Below, in pieces: positions 28,405-36,790 of a stretch of DNA of 64,000 nt (its first letter is position 1; every line of letters starts with the position of its first letter). The stretch is from the NCBI GenBank assembly GCA_040772845.1, contig JAXGXG010000001.1:4960001-5024000 (forward strand), written 5' to 3'. A model generated the notes under the pieces. That model saw only the letters and a list, made by a program, of their open reading frames with translations, was not told the origin of the DNA and made no database searches. This DNA comes from PWXP01 sp040772845 (GTDB lineage Bacteria > Planctomycetota > Planctomycetia > Pirellulales > Thermoguttaceae). Both the position numbers and the translations under genes were made by a program.

Positions 28405-29052
28405 CTATCGGAGACCGCGGACGGTTGCGACGGCATCGCGGCAATACTGCTTAACGGCATCCCACCGACCGGCAGCGATGTCCTCTTTTGTGGCAAGCCA
28501 TGTCCCCCCCACAGCGGCGACTGTGTCGAGTGCGAGATAGCTCTCCAAATTCGACGGCTTCACACCACCTGTCGGTACGAATCGGATGCCCATGTGCTTG
28601 TACGGGGCGCCGAGGGCCTTTAGCATAGGTACCCCGCCGCTTGCCTCGGAAGGAAAGAACTTCAGCGTCGTACAGTCGAGCGCCAGGGCCGCTTCAATAT
28701 CCGTTGGGGTCATCACCCCTGGCACGAAGGGGAAACCCAACTCGTTGGCACGGCCTACCACGCGGGGATTCAGTCCCGGAGCCACCCCAAAGACGGCTCC
28801 GCACGAACGCGCCGCCTCCAGGTTCTCAACGCTCAAAACGGTACCTGCACCCACGAGGATTTCCGGCCGGTTCCGGCTGATCGTTTCAATCACCTTCGCC
28901 GCCGCCTCGGTGCGGAAGGTGATCTCCACCACCGGCAGCCCGCCTTCAATCAGGGCGTCGGCCAGCGGCAAGGCATCCTCCACCCGCTCCATGGCAATAA
29001 CCGGAACAACGCCGAGTTCGGCGACCTTCTGAAAGACTTCGTGGTTCTTCAT
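28405..29052 (-). CDS. eda: KDPG/KHG aldolase (2-dehydro-3-deoxy-phosphogluconate aldolase)
   Basis: 215 aa, the normal length. Class I aldolase that splits KDPG to pyruvate and glyceraldehyde 3-phosphate (and can act on 4-hydroxy-2-oxoglutarate). The Schiff-base lysine is in LKFFPSEASGG, the general-base glutamate in VVEITFRT, and the phosphate-binding glycine loops in VGAGTVLS and FVPTGGV. Cytoplasmic; used in Entner-Doudoroff or uronate/deoxy-sugar breakdown. No kdgK, edd or dehydratase gene is adjacent; the nearest neighbours are exported proteins, so it may serve the sugar acids they release. It is divergent from the 29575 operon. Confidence 0.95.
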   Translation of the reverse strand: MKNHEVFQKVAELGVVPVIAMERVEDALPLADALIEGGLPVVEITFRTEAAAKVIETISRNRPEILVGAGTVLSVENLEAARSCGAVFGVAPGLNPRVVGRANELGFPFVPGVMTPTDIEAALALDCTTLKFFPSEASGGVPMLKALGAPYKHMGIRFVPTGGVKPSNLESYLALDTVAAVGGTWLATKEDIAAGRWDAVKQYCRDAVATVRGLR

Positions 29053-29574
29053 AATGCGTTGGAAACAACCAAATATCGTGGGGTATCATGAACGGATGGT
29101 AGTGCGATTGGAGCCGCACGTGGACTCGCGAAAACGGAGACGATTGTACCTGCCGATCCGCGGCAGGACAACCGGCAGGTTTACACTTCGCGACTATCCT
29201 CGCGCCGTTCGGCGGAAAGCAGCGCTGTTCCGGAAAGCGGCTGCACGGAGAAACGAAAGGGCCGGACTGCGTCATCTACTCGTTACGGCTCGAAACGGCG
29301 CATTTCGGCAGGAGGGGCTTCAGCCTGTAGAGAACGGGACGGACAGAATGACCATCCCACACAATCGCTGCGACGACGTGCGACGATGATAGTGGACCGG
29401 GGTTGTGTTGACATCCCGATACGTCCTGTTATGATCGTGACTGGTGCGTCATACCGGAACGTGGCTTTGGCCTTCTGGAATGCGAACGCTAACGGGTTGG
29501 AGGGGACTTCCTCCGGACGGCCTCCACCTGAAACCGGAAGAATTCAGAACCGAAACCTGCACGGGGAGAAGAGA
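29053..29574. other. divergent intergenic region
   Basis: No gene is supported in these 522 bp; open frames here lack homology and ribosome-binding sites. It contains the strong promoter-like pair at 29408-29435. Confidence 0.6.
29408..29435 (+). promoter_or_regulatory. sigma70-like promoter of the DUF4091 operon
   Basis: TTGACA (29408-29413), 16-nt spacer, TATGAT (29430-29435). It points at the ATG at 29575, leaving a leader of about 130 nt. Confidence 0.6.
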
Positions 29575-30495
29575 ATGAACCGTTCTCTCGCGCGACCGGA
29601 GTGTTTGCCTGCTGTTAACCGGCTTGCTTGGCCGCTCGTCCTCATTCTTGTTGTCGCGGACGCCATGGCGGCCGAGGCGCCGGAACCGCCTATGGAACGC
29701 TGCGTCCTGGCCGATGGCGACAGCCAATCGAAATGGCATCCGGCCGAGGCCGCCATGGAGCCCGATCCGCAGCATGCCAGGGCCGGACGCGCCATGCGGC
29801 TGCATATCGACGTCGATCATTTCGCAGGCGAACGCGCATATCCGATCGGTTGGCCCCGCGCCTATACACCCATCGCTGCCGATCGGCAGGATTGGTCGAA
29901 GTGGGACTTCCTGGATTTCTGGGTTTTCACGGAGACTTCGCGCGAGGCCTTGCCCGGGACACCGCTGGGCCTGATCGTCCGATCGCCCGACAAGGCGAAC
30001 AGTTTCCATCGTCCACTGACGGAATTGCAGAAAGGCCAGTGGACGCACTTCCGCGTTCCGGTTGCGAAACTGCCGGATCCGGCGCACTGCACCGCGGTCC
30101 AGTTCGCCATTGCCGAATCGAACTACGCCCACGGCGACGTCGTGGACTTCTGGATTGACGATCTGGCGCTCTTGCGATATGCCGAACCGACGCTTCTGGC
30201 CGTTCGCCCACAACGCCAGGTGATCTACGCCGATGCCCGGACGTTACGCGTGGAAATCGAACTGACCGGCCTGGAAGAGGGCGAGAATGCAAACGTCGAT
30301 GTGGCGCTCCGGCGCGATGGCCACACGGTGGCAAGTACGACCGTCGCCCTGCCGCCCGGGATTACCGGGATTGTCCTGCCCATCCAACAGGCGGAACCCG
30401 GAACATGTGAAGTGCAAGCGTCGGTAGCAGGCGCCAGCCGCACGCTGACCTCGCCCGTTCGCGTCATTACCTCCCCTTGGAGAGTTGAGCCATGA
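29575..30495 (+). CDS. secreted CBM-like protein, partner of DUF4091 protein
   Basis: 306 aa from ATG 29575, preceded by GGGGAGAAGAG. Signal peptide LAWPLVLILVVADAMAAEAP. Residues about 40-205 resemble a carbohydrate-binding jelly-roll module (RAMRLHIDVDHF, WSKWDFLDFWVFTETS, GQWTHFRVPVAKLPD, VVDFWIDDLALLRY). The last 100 residues look like an immunoglobulin-like domain (LRVEIELTGLEEG, GITGIVLPIQQAEPGTCEVQ). The stop overlaps the ATG of the next gene (ATGA), so the two are translationally coupled and should act together outside the cytoplasm. Exact family not recognised. Confidence 0.85.
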   Translation: MNRSLARPECLPAVNRLAWPLVLILVVADAMAAEAPEPPMERCVLADGDSQSKWHPAEAAMEPDPQHARAGRAMRLHIDVDHFAGERAYPIGWPRAYTPIAADRQDWSKWDFLDFWVFTETSREALPGTPLGLIVRSPDKANSFHRPLTELQKGQWTHFRVPVAKLPDPAHCTAVQFAIAESNYAHGDVVDFWIDDLALLRYAEPTLLAVRPQRQVIYADARTLRVEIELTGLEEGENANVDVALRRDGHTVASTTVALPPGITGIVLPIQQAEPGTCEVQASVAGASRTLTSPVRVITSPWRVEP

Positions 30496-32864
30496 AGAAA
30501 AGCATACTGTGGGCCGCATCAACATCTGTACTGACCGTACTTCTGATGGTGGTGTCTGCCGCGGGCGAGGAGTCGGCGCGTCTGTTTGATCTGGGCACGG
30601 CAGATTCCAATCTGTACGAAGGCGGTACACGCGTTACGCCGAAGTCGGTTTATTCGCGCGACGCGGGATTCGGCTGGCGGCAGGAAGACGGTCTTGTCGG
30701 GCAGGCCCGCGTGTGCGACGAGATGGGCGATCGCCGCGGCAGCCCGGCGCCGCCTGGATTGTGGACCAATCCGATTACCGAAGATTCCATCAGTAGCCCA
30801 GGCGAGAATACCTTTCTTGTCGACCTGCCGGACGGCAAGTATCGCGTTTACCTGCTGTGCGGAACGAGCGACCCGAGTCCGTACCAGTTCTGGGATTTCA
30901 CAGTCACCGCGCGGAGTGCGGCCGATTCGGCTGAACCTGCCACGACAACCGTGCAGCTCGAAGAGGGCGAAACGTATCGGCCCGTGCGATTGAATATCCA
31001 AGTTCACGGCGGTCAACTCGCCATCGACTTCACACCGCGCAGCAAGTGGGTGGTCAACTGCATTCTGGTGAGTCCGGAAGCCCAATGGGACCGCACCGAG
31101 CGAGAGATCGTCGATCCGCTTCAGCAGTGGACCTTCTTCCTTCCGCCCGAACAGCAGAAGAACTGGAAGCTCGACCCGCCGCCTGCACCCGAGCCGATGC
31201 CGGAACTCACAGCCGAAGATCGGGAGCGTGGCTGGGTGCTGTTCGATCGGCCCTGGCCGGAGGTGGTTTGGCACAACACGCGTCCGCGTGCCGAGGAAAT
31301 CGGCCGGCCGCTCCGGATCTTCGCTGCGCCGGGCGAGTACGAGCCCATGACCGTGTGTGTGCACCTGCTGCGCCCGGTCGAACAGATCGAAGTGACGTGT
31401 AGCGATCTGGGGCCCGTGCCCGCCTCGGCGGTCGACATTCGGCACGTGCGTTACATGCGAGCGCGGCCGAACTATGTGGGAATGGGCCTCTACCGGATCG
31501 TGCCCGATGTGCTCGAACCGATGTGGATGTTCCACCAGCGCGATATCTTCAACCCGGCCGCGCCGGTCGGCCTCGATGCCGGAGCGACGCACCGCTTCTG
31601 GCTCACGGTCCATGTGCCCGGCGACACGGCGCCGGGAATGTACAACGGGCAGGTTGCCGTAAGCGATATGCAGGGGAACAAGGCCACGATACCCGTCTGC
31701 CTGCGTGTCCTGCCCATCGAGTTGAAAAGCGATCCGACCAAGATCTACGGGATGTACTACCGGCATCCGTTGACCAAGTGGCAGCGCGCCGATGACGAGG
31801 TATCCAAGCAGCATTGGCTTCAGCAGGCCGAGGCGGAACATGCCGACATGGTTGAGCATGGGTCGCGGAATATCGTGATCAGTGCTTCGTGTTCGGCGGC
31901 CGACGAGGCCGGCGAGTTCAAGGCCGATTGGACGCTGCTGGAGAAGACGCTCGAAATGTGCCGGAAGCATGGATTCACCGGTCCCTACGCCACGCACATC
32001 AATGCCGGGGGCATCTATCGCAAGTACGTCGGCGAGTCATGGGGCCCGCACTGCAAGGACGCCAAAGTGCCGCCGCCGGAGTATGCCCGGGAACTCACCG
32101 CCATGACGCGGTTCATCGAAAGCGAACGCAAGAAGTACGGCTGGCCCGAGTTCCTTTACTATCCGATCGACGAACCGGGACGCCATGCCGAATCCGTCGA
32201 ACTGATGCGAATCACGCTCGAAGCGATTCGCAAGGCCGACGCGCCGACCTACGTGACCGCCGCGCCGGAGCATGAAGCGTTCCAACCCTTGCGGCCGTTC
32301 GTAAATGTCTGGTGCACACAGACCTTCCTGCCCGATCGGGAAACCGTCCTGGCCGATATGGCCGCCCGCGACGTGCAATACTGGTGCTATCCGAACAAGT
32401 CGTGTGGCGAAAACGACCATACAACGGTCCGCGGGGGGCGGATGACCTACGGGTTCGGATTCTGGCGATCGGGGTTCGTCACACTCATCCCCTGGATCTA
32501 TGCCTATGACGTCAGCGACCCGATGAACTATCTGACCGGCGCCGCCATGGACTTCCTGGTTCGCCATGAACCGGACGGAACGCCCATGCCGGTAACGATC
32601 TGGGAGTCGTATCGCGAGGGATACGACGACTACCGTTACGTATTCACGCTTGAGCAGCTCATTGCCCAGGGCCGGAAATCGGGCAACCCCAAAGCGATTG
32701 CCGCAGCCGAGCAGGCCGACCGACAACTCCAGTCGATTTGGGAGGCTATCGACGTGCAACCGCGTTATCAGTACGACGACCTATGGCCTGCCGGAGATTT
32801 CAACGCCTACCGCTGGCTAGTGGCCGAGCATATCCTCGCCCTTCAACAGGCGATGGACCAGTAA
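30492..32864 (+). CDS. secreted DUF4091-type glycoside hydrolase-like protein
   Basis: 790 aa with a signal peptide (MKKSILWAASTSVLTVLLMV). Residues about 30-190 resemble a malectin/CBM-type module (LFDLGTADSNLYEGGTRV; YRVYLLCGTSD). The central part is a TIM-barrel-like region (GFTGPYATHINAGG, WPEFLYYPIDEPG with a candidate Asp/Glu pair, NVWCTQTFLP). The C-terminus TIWESYREGYDDYRYVFTLE is the hallmark of DUF4091, a domain found with glycoside hydrolases in Planctomycetes and Bacteroidetes. It overlaps the preceding gene by 4 bp. Probably breaks or binds a complex polysaccharide; specificity unknown. Confidence 0.9.
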   Translation: MKKSILWAASTSVLTVLLMVVSAAGEESARLFDLGTADSNLYEGGTRVTPKSVYSRDAGFGWRQEDGLVGQARVCDEMGDRRGSPAPPGLWTNPITEDSISSPGENTFLVDLPDGKYRVYLLCGTSDPSPYQFWDFTVTARSAADSAEPATTTVQLEEGETYRPVRLNIQVHGGQLAIDFTPRSKWVVNCILVSPEAQWDRTEREIVDPLQQWTFFLPPEQQKNWKLDPPPAPEPMPELTAEDRERGWVLFDRPWPEVVWHNTRPRAEEIGRPLRIFAAPGEYEPMTVCVHLLRPVEQIEVTCSDLGPVPASAVDIRHVRYMRARPNYVGMGLYRIVPDVLEPMWMFHQRDIFNPAAPVGLDAGATHRFWLTVHVPGDTAPGMYNGQVAVSDMQGNKATIPVCLRVLPIELKSDPTKIYGMYYRHPLTKWQRADDEVSKQHWLQQAEAEHADMVEHGSRNIVISASCSAADEAGEFKADWTLLEKTLEMCRKHGFTGPYATHINAGGIYRKYVGESWGPHCKDAKVPPPEYARELTAMTRFIESERKKYGWPEFLYYPIDEPGRHAESVELMRITLEAIRKADAPTYVTAAPEHEAFQPLRPFVNVWCTQTFLPDRETVLADMAARDVQYWCYPNKSCGENDHTTVRGGRMTYGFGFWRSGFVTLIPWIYAYDVSDPMNYLTGAAMDFLVRHEPDGTPMPVTIWESYREGYDDYRYVFTLEQLIAQGRKSGNPKAIAAAEQADRQLQSIWEAIDVQPRYQYDDLWPAGDFNAYRWLVAEHILALQQAMDQ

Positions 32865-33278
32865 CGCCGGCCCGCACCTCAGGTTGTCCTAATGTCTCCG
32901 CGAACGTCCCGACCTCTTGGCTTCTGCTTCTGCAAATAAAGGACATGCAATGCGACTCGCCAAAAACCGCTAGAAGGAAAAGGACATGCAATGCAGCAGT
33001 GCCACTTTGTGGTTACTGGCCACACTCATCGGAGTGGTGTTGTGAGGAGATTCCGTGCCACAACTGACAGCGCACACGTTCTATGGCAAGAAATGGGCGA
33101 TTCAGAAGGGCGGCGTGAGGAGGTTTGAGGGGGGAGAGAGGCGATTCATGACAAGAATCGCACCGTGACGGCAGACCGCGAGCGGGGCCATCGGTGAGAG
33201 GGATGGCTGAATGGGGGATCGCGGCCGTGAGCGGCCGCGCGGGGCGGCTGGCCACGCTCGGCGGCGGGCGAAACGCGG
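32865..33278. other. intergenic region with two GGACATGCAATGC repeats
   Basis: No gene is supported in these 414 bp. Two direct copies of a 13-bp repeat lie at its left side; the rest is purine-rich sequence next to the transposase remnant. Confidence 0.7.
32941..32994 (+). repeat. two GGACATGCAATGC repeats (left cluster)
   Basis: Perfect 13-bp copies at 32941-32953 and 32982-32994, both on the + strand and each preceded by AAA or AAAA. The reverse complement occurs four more times to the right of the transposase remnant. Confidence 0.85.
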
Positions 33279-33848
33279 CTAGGTGCGGCAGCCGTTGAGG
33301 TTCGCCAGGTGGTGGCAGCCGCGATGGGCCGCCGCCTGCCGTAGCGGGTCGCGATGGAACGCAAACGCCACGCCCAGCGTCTTGCCTGCCTTGGCGAACA
33401 GCCGCTTCATCGTCTCCTGCCACATCTCGCCCGTCGTGTCCAACCGGTCGAGAATCGGCGCCACCTCGTCGCTCACGCGCGCCTTGCCTTCACGGAACAG
33501 ACGGCTCGTCCAATCGACAAGTTGCAGGTAGCTGCCCAACGAAAAACCTTCGAGCAGCCCGATCCGTTCGCCGCCGGAGGCACGCGTGTCGTTGATCGGG
33601 CAGAGCCAGTGGTCTTCGTCGAGTTCGGCAGCCAGCCTGGCCGCGGCGACGGTGCCCTGCCGTGCCGCCTGAAGATCGGCCAAACGCCCTTTCTCGCGGC
33701 AATGCTCCACCCGCTGATGTAGCGACGTATAGGGCGAATCCTCGGGCAATTCTGCAATGCCTGCCGCCACCGGGTTCAGGTCGATATACGCACACGTGGC
33801 CAGCAGGGCCTCGTTATCGAGGATGGCTAAGCAGTTACGTCGGTATCG
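33279..33848 (-). pseudogene. 5'-truncated REP-associated (IS200-like) transposase
   Basis: About 190 codons remain, starting around GRYRRNCLAILDNEALL. The rest matches the C-terminal half of planctomycete RAYT-like transposases: TCAYIDLNPVAAGIAELPED, SPYTSLHQRVEH, DEDHWLCPINDTRASG, EGFSLGSYLQLVDWTSRLFR and a final HHLANLNGC. The N-terminal part that carries the HxH motif and catalytic Tyr of the Y1 transposase family is missing, because the frame upstream of 33848 has no homology and only a TTG start at 33896. It should therefore be inactive. It lies between inverted clusters of a short repeat, the typical setting of a RAYT and its REP sequences. Confidence 0.8.
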
Positions 33849-33978
33849 ACCAGTTGCGAACGCGCCACCGTCATAGAAACACCTCCTTTGAAGCAAGTAT
33901 TTCCGGAACGCACCCCCCCACTTCCAAGTGCCCGCATTCTAGACGAAAGGGCGGAAGCTGTCAACTCGCAGTCTGCAG

Positions 33979-34225
33979 ATTGCATATCCTCGCATTGGGC
34001 CCAATTGCATTGCATGTCCTGTCGCTACCCTTGGCTTACATGCTTGCGGGTGGTGCATTTGCAACGAAAGTGGGGGCTTCAGGCTGATTGCGCATTGCAT
34101 GTCCTTGCGTTTCCGTTGGGGCAATTGCATTGCATGTCCTGGTACCGCCCTGGCTTGCATTCGTGCGGGTGGGGGAGATATATCCTCCCGTGGGGGTCTG
34201 CTGGCTGGTTGCGCATTGCATGTCC
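33979..34225 (-). repeat. GCATTGCATGTCC repeat cluster (right cluster) with about 120-bp period
   Basis: Perfect copies at 34007-34019, 34092-34104, 34127-34139 and 34213-34225, with a degenerate copy (ATTGCATATCC) at 33979-33989. They are inverted relative to those at 32941-32994. Copies 1 and 3 are 120 bp apart and copies 2 and 4 are 121 bp apart, and the sequences between also resemble each other (TTGCGGGTGG... against TGCGGGTGGG...), so the unit was duplicated in tandem. Confidence 0.85.
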
Positions 34226-34381
34226 TGGCCTTTCTTCTGGCGTTTGCTTTCATTTGTTGGGCCGGTAGGGCGGGGAGGGGGAGTAGGAAGAAGGGGGGAG
34301 CGTTTGGCGAAAACGCTTGGGGGGGAGTGAAAGGAAGCCCCCGTGGCGGGTGCTCGTGTGTCCACACTGCGGAGGGCGGTC

Positions 34382-34427
34382 CTGGCAGCGTACGCGGAAA
34401 GCGGCTATAATGACTGACTTGTCATTA
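34382..34427 (+). promoter_or_regulatory. promoter with overlapping 20-bp palindrome before the corrinoid gene
   Basis: A perfect -10 box TATAAT (34406-34411) lies 18 nt after CTGGCA (34382-34387, four of six matches to TTGACA). TAATGAC-tgactt-GTCATTA (34408-34427) is a perfect 7-bp inverted repeat that overlaps the -10 box and the expected start of transcription, as an operator would. The gene starts at 34468. Confidence 0.5.
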
Positions 34428-34467
34428 CTGGAAGACTACGCGTATCCCCATTTTTGGGAGGGAGTAT

Positions 34468-35106
34468 ATGGCCGAGACCACCGAACTGTACGAAGCAATT
34501 CTGACAGGGAACGCGAAGAAGGCAGAGGAAGCTGCCAAGGCCGCGTTGGAAGCCAAAGCCGACCCCACCGAATTGGTCCAAAAGCAGATGATCCCCGCCA
34601 TGAACGAAGTCGGGCGGCGATTCGAGTGCAACGAGTACTTCGTGCCGGAATTGCTCATCGCCGCACGGGCGATGAAAGGGGCGTTGGCACTGATTACGCC
34701 ACATCTGACCGCATCCGGAGCCCAGCCGACCGGCCGCGTCGTTATCGGTACCGTGCAGGGCGACTTGCACGACATCGGCAAAAATCTGGTTGCCTCGATG
34801 CTTGAGGGGGGTGGCTTTGAAGTGGTCGACCTGGGCGTCGACGTCTCGCCGGAGAAGTTCGTGCAGGCGGTTCAGGAACGAGACAATACGATTGTGGCGC
34901 TTTCGGCACTCCTGACGACGACCATGACCGTTATGAAATCGGTCATCGAAGCTCTGGAGAAGGCTGGAGTGCGCGAGAAGACGAAGGTCATCATCGGTGG
35001 AGCGCCCATTACGCAGGCGTTTGCAGATGAAATCGGCGCCGATGGTTTCAGCGAGAATGCGAATGCTGCAGTCGGGCTGGCCCGAAGGCTCGTCGGCGCT
35101 GAATAG
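34468..35106 (+). CDS. corrinoid protein (MtaC/MtvC/MtbC-like methyl carrier)
   Basis: 212 aa, the usual length for stand-alone corrinoid methyl carriers. Residues 1-85 form the helical cap domain of methionine-synthase type; residues about 88-210 are the B12-binding Rossmann domain. The lower-ligand motif DxHxxG is present as D99-L-H101-D-I-G104, followed by LSALLTTTM and the IIGGAPI loop. The protein binds a corrinoid whose cobalt carries the methyl group between a substrate methyltransferase and a methyl-THF methyltransferase. GGAGGGAG precedes the ATG. It heads an operon with MTHFR (30 bp gap), a pterin-binding methyltransferase and formate-THF ligase. The substrate-specific methyltransferase is not in the window. 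Confidence 0.93.
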   Translation: MAETTELYEAILTGNAKKAEEAAKAALEAKADPTELVQKQMIPAMNEVGRRFECNEYFVPELLIAARAMKGALALITPHLTASGAQPTGRVVIGTVQGDLHDIGKNLVASMLEGGGFEVVDLGVDVSPEKFVQAVQERDNTIVALSALLTTTMTVMKSVIEALEKAGVREKTKVIIGGAPITQAFADEIGADGFSENANAAVGLARRLVGAE

Positions 35107-35136
35107 TCACTGACCTCCAAAGACAATCTCGAGAGC

Positions 35137-36732
35137 ATGTATAGCCAAAATGATGTGTTATCTTACCGTGAGCTGCTGCGCGCTGAGCGTTTTGTATATG
35201 GGGTAGAAACCGTTCCCTCGCGCGGGCTCGGAACACCGGAGAAATCGGATCGGCTCGTTGCCGAGGCCGAAGCCCTGATTTCCGATCCGCGATTCGGATG
35301 GATCTCCATTACCGATAATGCCGGCGGCTCCCCCATGCTGCCGCCCGACTGGCTGAGCGGTGTACTGGCAGGCCGCGGCAGTAACGTGGTCGTCCATGTC
35401 GCGTGCAAGGATCAGAATCGCAACGCGTTGGAAAGCGCGGCGTGGCGATATGCCTCGGAAGGCTTTTCCAATATCCTGGCACTGACTGGCGACTATCCCA
35501 TTACCGGATTCGGCGGTATGGCCGACCCGGTGTTCGACCTCGACTCGGTCGGCCTCATTACCCTTTTGAAGTCGATGAACGAAGGTCTTTCCGTGCCTGG
35601 CCGGCGCGGCAACATGGAGACCCTGCCTGCCACCGATTTCTTCATCGGCTGCTGCGTGTCGCCGTTCAAGCGGTACGAGTGTGAGCTGATGCCGCAGTAC
35701 TTCAAGCTGGTGCGCAAGATTCTTGCCGGGGCGGAGTGGGTCATTCCGCAGCTCGGGTACGACATGCGCAAGTTCCACGAGCTGAAGCTCCTGCTGGACT
35801 CGCACGACATGCACGTTCCCCTGGTCGGCAACGTCTACCTGCTCAGCAAGACCGTCGCCAAGATTTTCAACAGCGGCCGGCTGGCCGGATGTGTGGTGAC
35901 CGACGAGCTGTTGGAGCAGTGCAACAAGTACGCGGCGGGCCCCGACAAGGGGAAGCAGTTCTTCCGTGAACTGGCCGCCAAGCAACTTGCCTGCTTCAAG
36001 GGACTCGGTTTCGCAGGCGGTTATCTGGGCGGGATGGCGAAGGCCGAGGTTTTCGGCGAAATTGTCGATATGGCCGAGAGCTATGGCGAGAATGACTGGC
36101 GCGACTTCATGAAGGAGATCCGCTTTGCCCAGCCTGGCGAGTTCTTTCTGTACGACCACGATCCGGAAACCGGCCTATGCGAAGCTGGTGCGCTCAACCC
36201 GGAGTACGCCCGATCGCTCGCCCATCCGGCGAAGTCGAAGGAAGTCAACTTCAACTACCGTCTGTCACGTGCGGTCCATGCGTTGGCATTCGATCGCGAC
36301 AGGAAGCTCTGGGGCGTAATGAAGCGGTTGTTCGGCTGGTTGGACAGGAAGCCGGACGGCTTCCTGATGCGGTCGGTCCATGGCCTGGAACGCATGTCAA
36401 AATCGGTCATGTACGGCTGCGAAGACTGTGGCGATTGCAGTTTGCCAGACACGGCCTACCTTTGCCCACGAGGCTCCTGTTCCAAGGCGTCGCGCAATGG
36501 CCCGTGCGGCGGCTCCTACCAGGGCCGTTGCGAGTTGGACGACAAGGAGTGCCTCTGGGCCCGTGCGTATGAGCGGCTAAAATACTATCACGAGTCGGAG
36601 ACCATGCTCGACTGGCCGGTGGTTCTGTACAATCCGAATTTGAAGAAGAAATCGTCCTGGGCCAATATGTATTTGGACCGCGACCACCACGCACCGAAGC
36701 CGGAAGAGACGAAGTCAGACACTCCCTCGTAG
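35137..36732 (+). CDS. methylenetetrahydrofolate reductase fused to MTHFR_C (MetV-like) Cys-rich domain
   Basis: 531 aa. Residues about 15-310 are the MetF barrel (RFVYGVETVPSRG, ITDNAGGSPMLPPDW, NILALTGDYP). The C-terminal third is a MTHFR_C/MetV-like domain with many cysteines: C428, C431 and C434 in GCEDCGDC, then LCPRGSCSKASRNGPCGG and C residues in QGRCELDDKEC. In acetogens MetF and MetV are separate and MetV carries Fe-S or zinc; here they form one chain. The reaction is reversible conversion of 5,10-methylene-THF to 5-methyl-THF. It lies between the corrinoid and methyltransferase genes, so it ties the corrinoid methyl group to the folate pool. The electron partner (RnfC2, HdrA or NADH module) is not encoded nearby. 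Confidence 0.92.
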   Translation: MYSQNDVLSYRELLRAERFVYGVETVPSRGLGTPEKSDRLVAEAEALISDPRFGWISITDNAGGSPMLPPDWLSGVLAGRGSNVVVHVACKDQNRNALESAAWRYASEGFSNILALTGDYPITGFGGMADPVFDLDSVGLITLLKSMNEGLSVPGRRGNMETLPATDFFIGCCVSPFKRYECELMPQYFKLVRKILAGAEWVIPQLGYDMRKFHELKLLLDSHDMHVPLVGNVYLLSKTVAKIFNSGRLAGCVVTDELLEQCNKYAAGPDKGKQFFRELAAKQLACFKGLGFAGGYLGGMAKAEVFGEIVDMAESYGENDWRDFMKEIRFAQPGEFFLYDHDPETGLCEAGALNPEYARSLAHPAKSKEVNFNYRLSRAVHALAFDRDRKLWGVMKRLFGWLDRKPDGFLMRSVHGLERMSKSVMYGCEDCGDCSLPDTAYLCPRGSCSKASRNGPCGGSYQGRCELDDKECLWARAYERLKYYHESETMLDWPVVLYNPNLKKKSSWANMYLDRDHHAPKPEETKSDTPS

Positions 36733-36790
36733 CAATCCGGGCAGGATTGGTTTGCGACAGATGAACACACACGCATAACAGGAAGCATTT

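Larger units (their letters stand above)
33849..34467. other. repeat-rich intergenic region upstream of the C1 operon
   Basis: No gene is supported in these 619 bp. It contains the right cluster of GCATTGCATGTCC repeats, a hairpin AGCGTTT-ggcga-AAACGCT (34299-34317) and the promoter region of the corrinoid gene. No cobalamin-riboswitch B12-box was found. Confidence 0.65.

Noticed and set aside
29054..29389. 111-codon open frame divergent from the aldolase gene
   Set aside because: Arg-rich translation without homology or ribosome-binding site; it lies upstream of the promoter at 29408.
33960..34230. CRISPR array
   Set aside because: Repeats are only 13 bp, spacing is irregular (22-85 bp), spacers resemble each other and no cas genes are present.
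34236..34467. Cobalamin riboswitch upstream of the corrinoid gene
   Set aside because: No B12-box (GCCACTG-type) was found; only a short hairpin and a promoter with palindrome.
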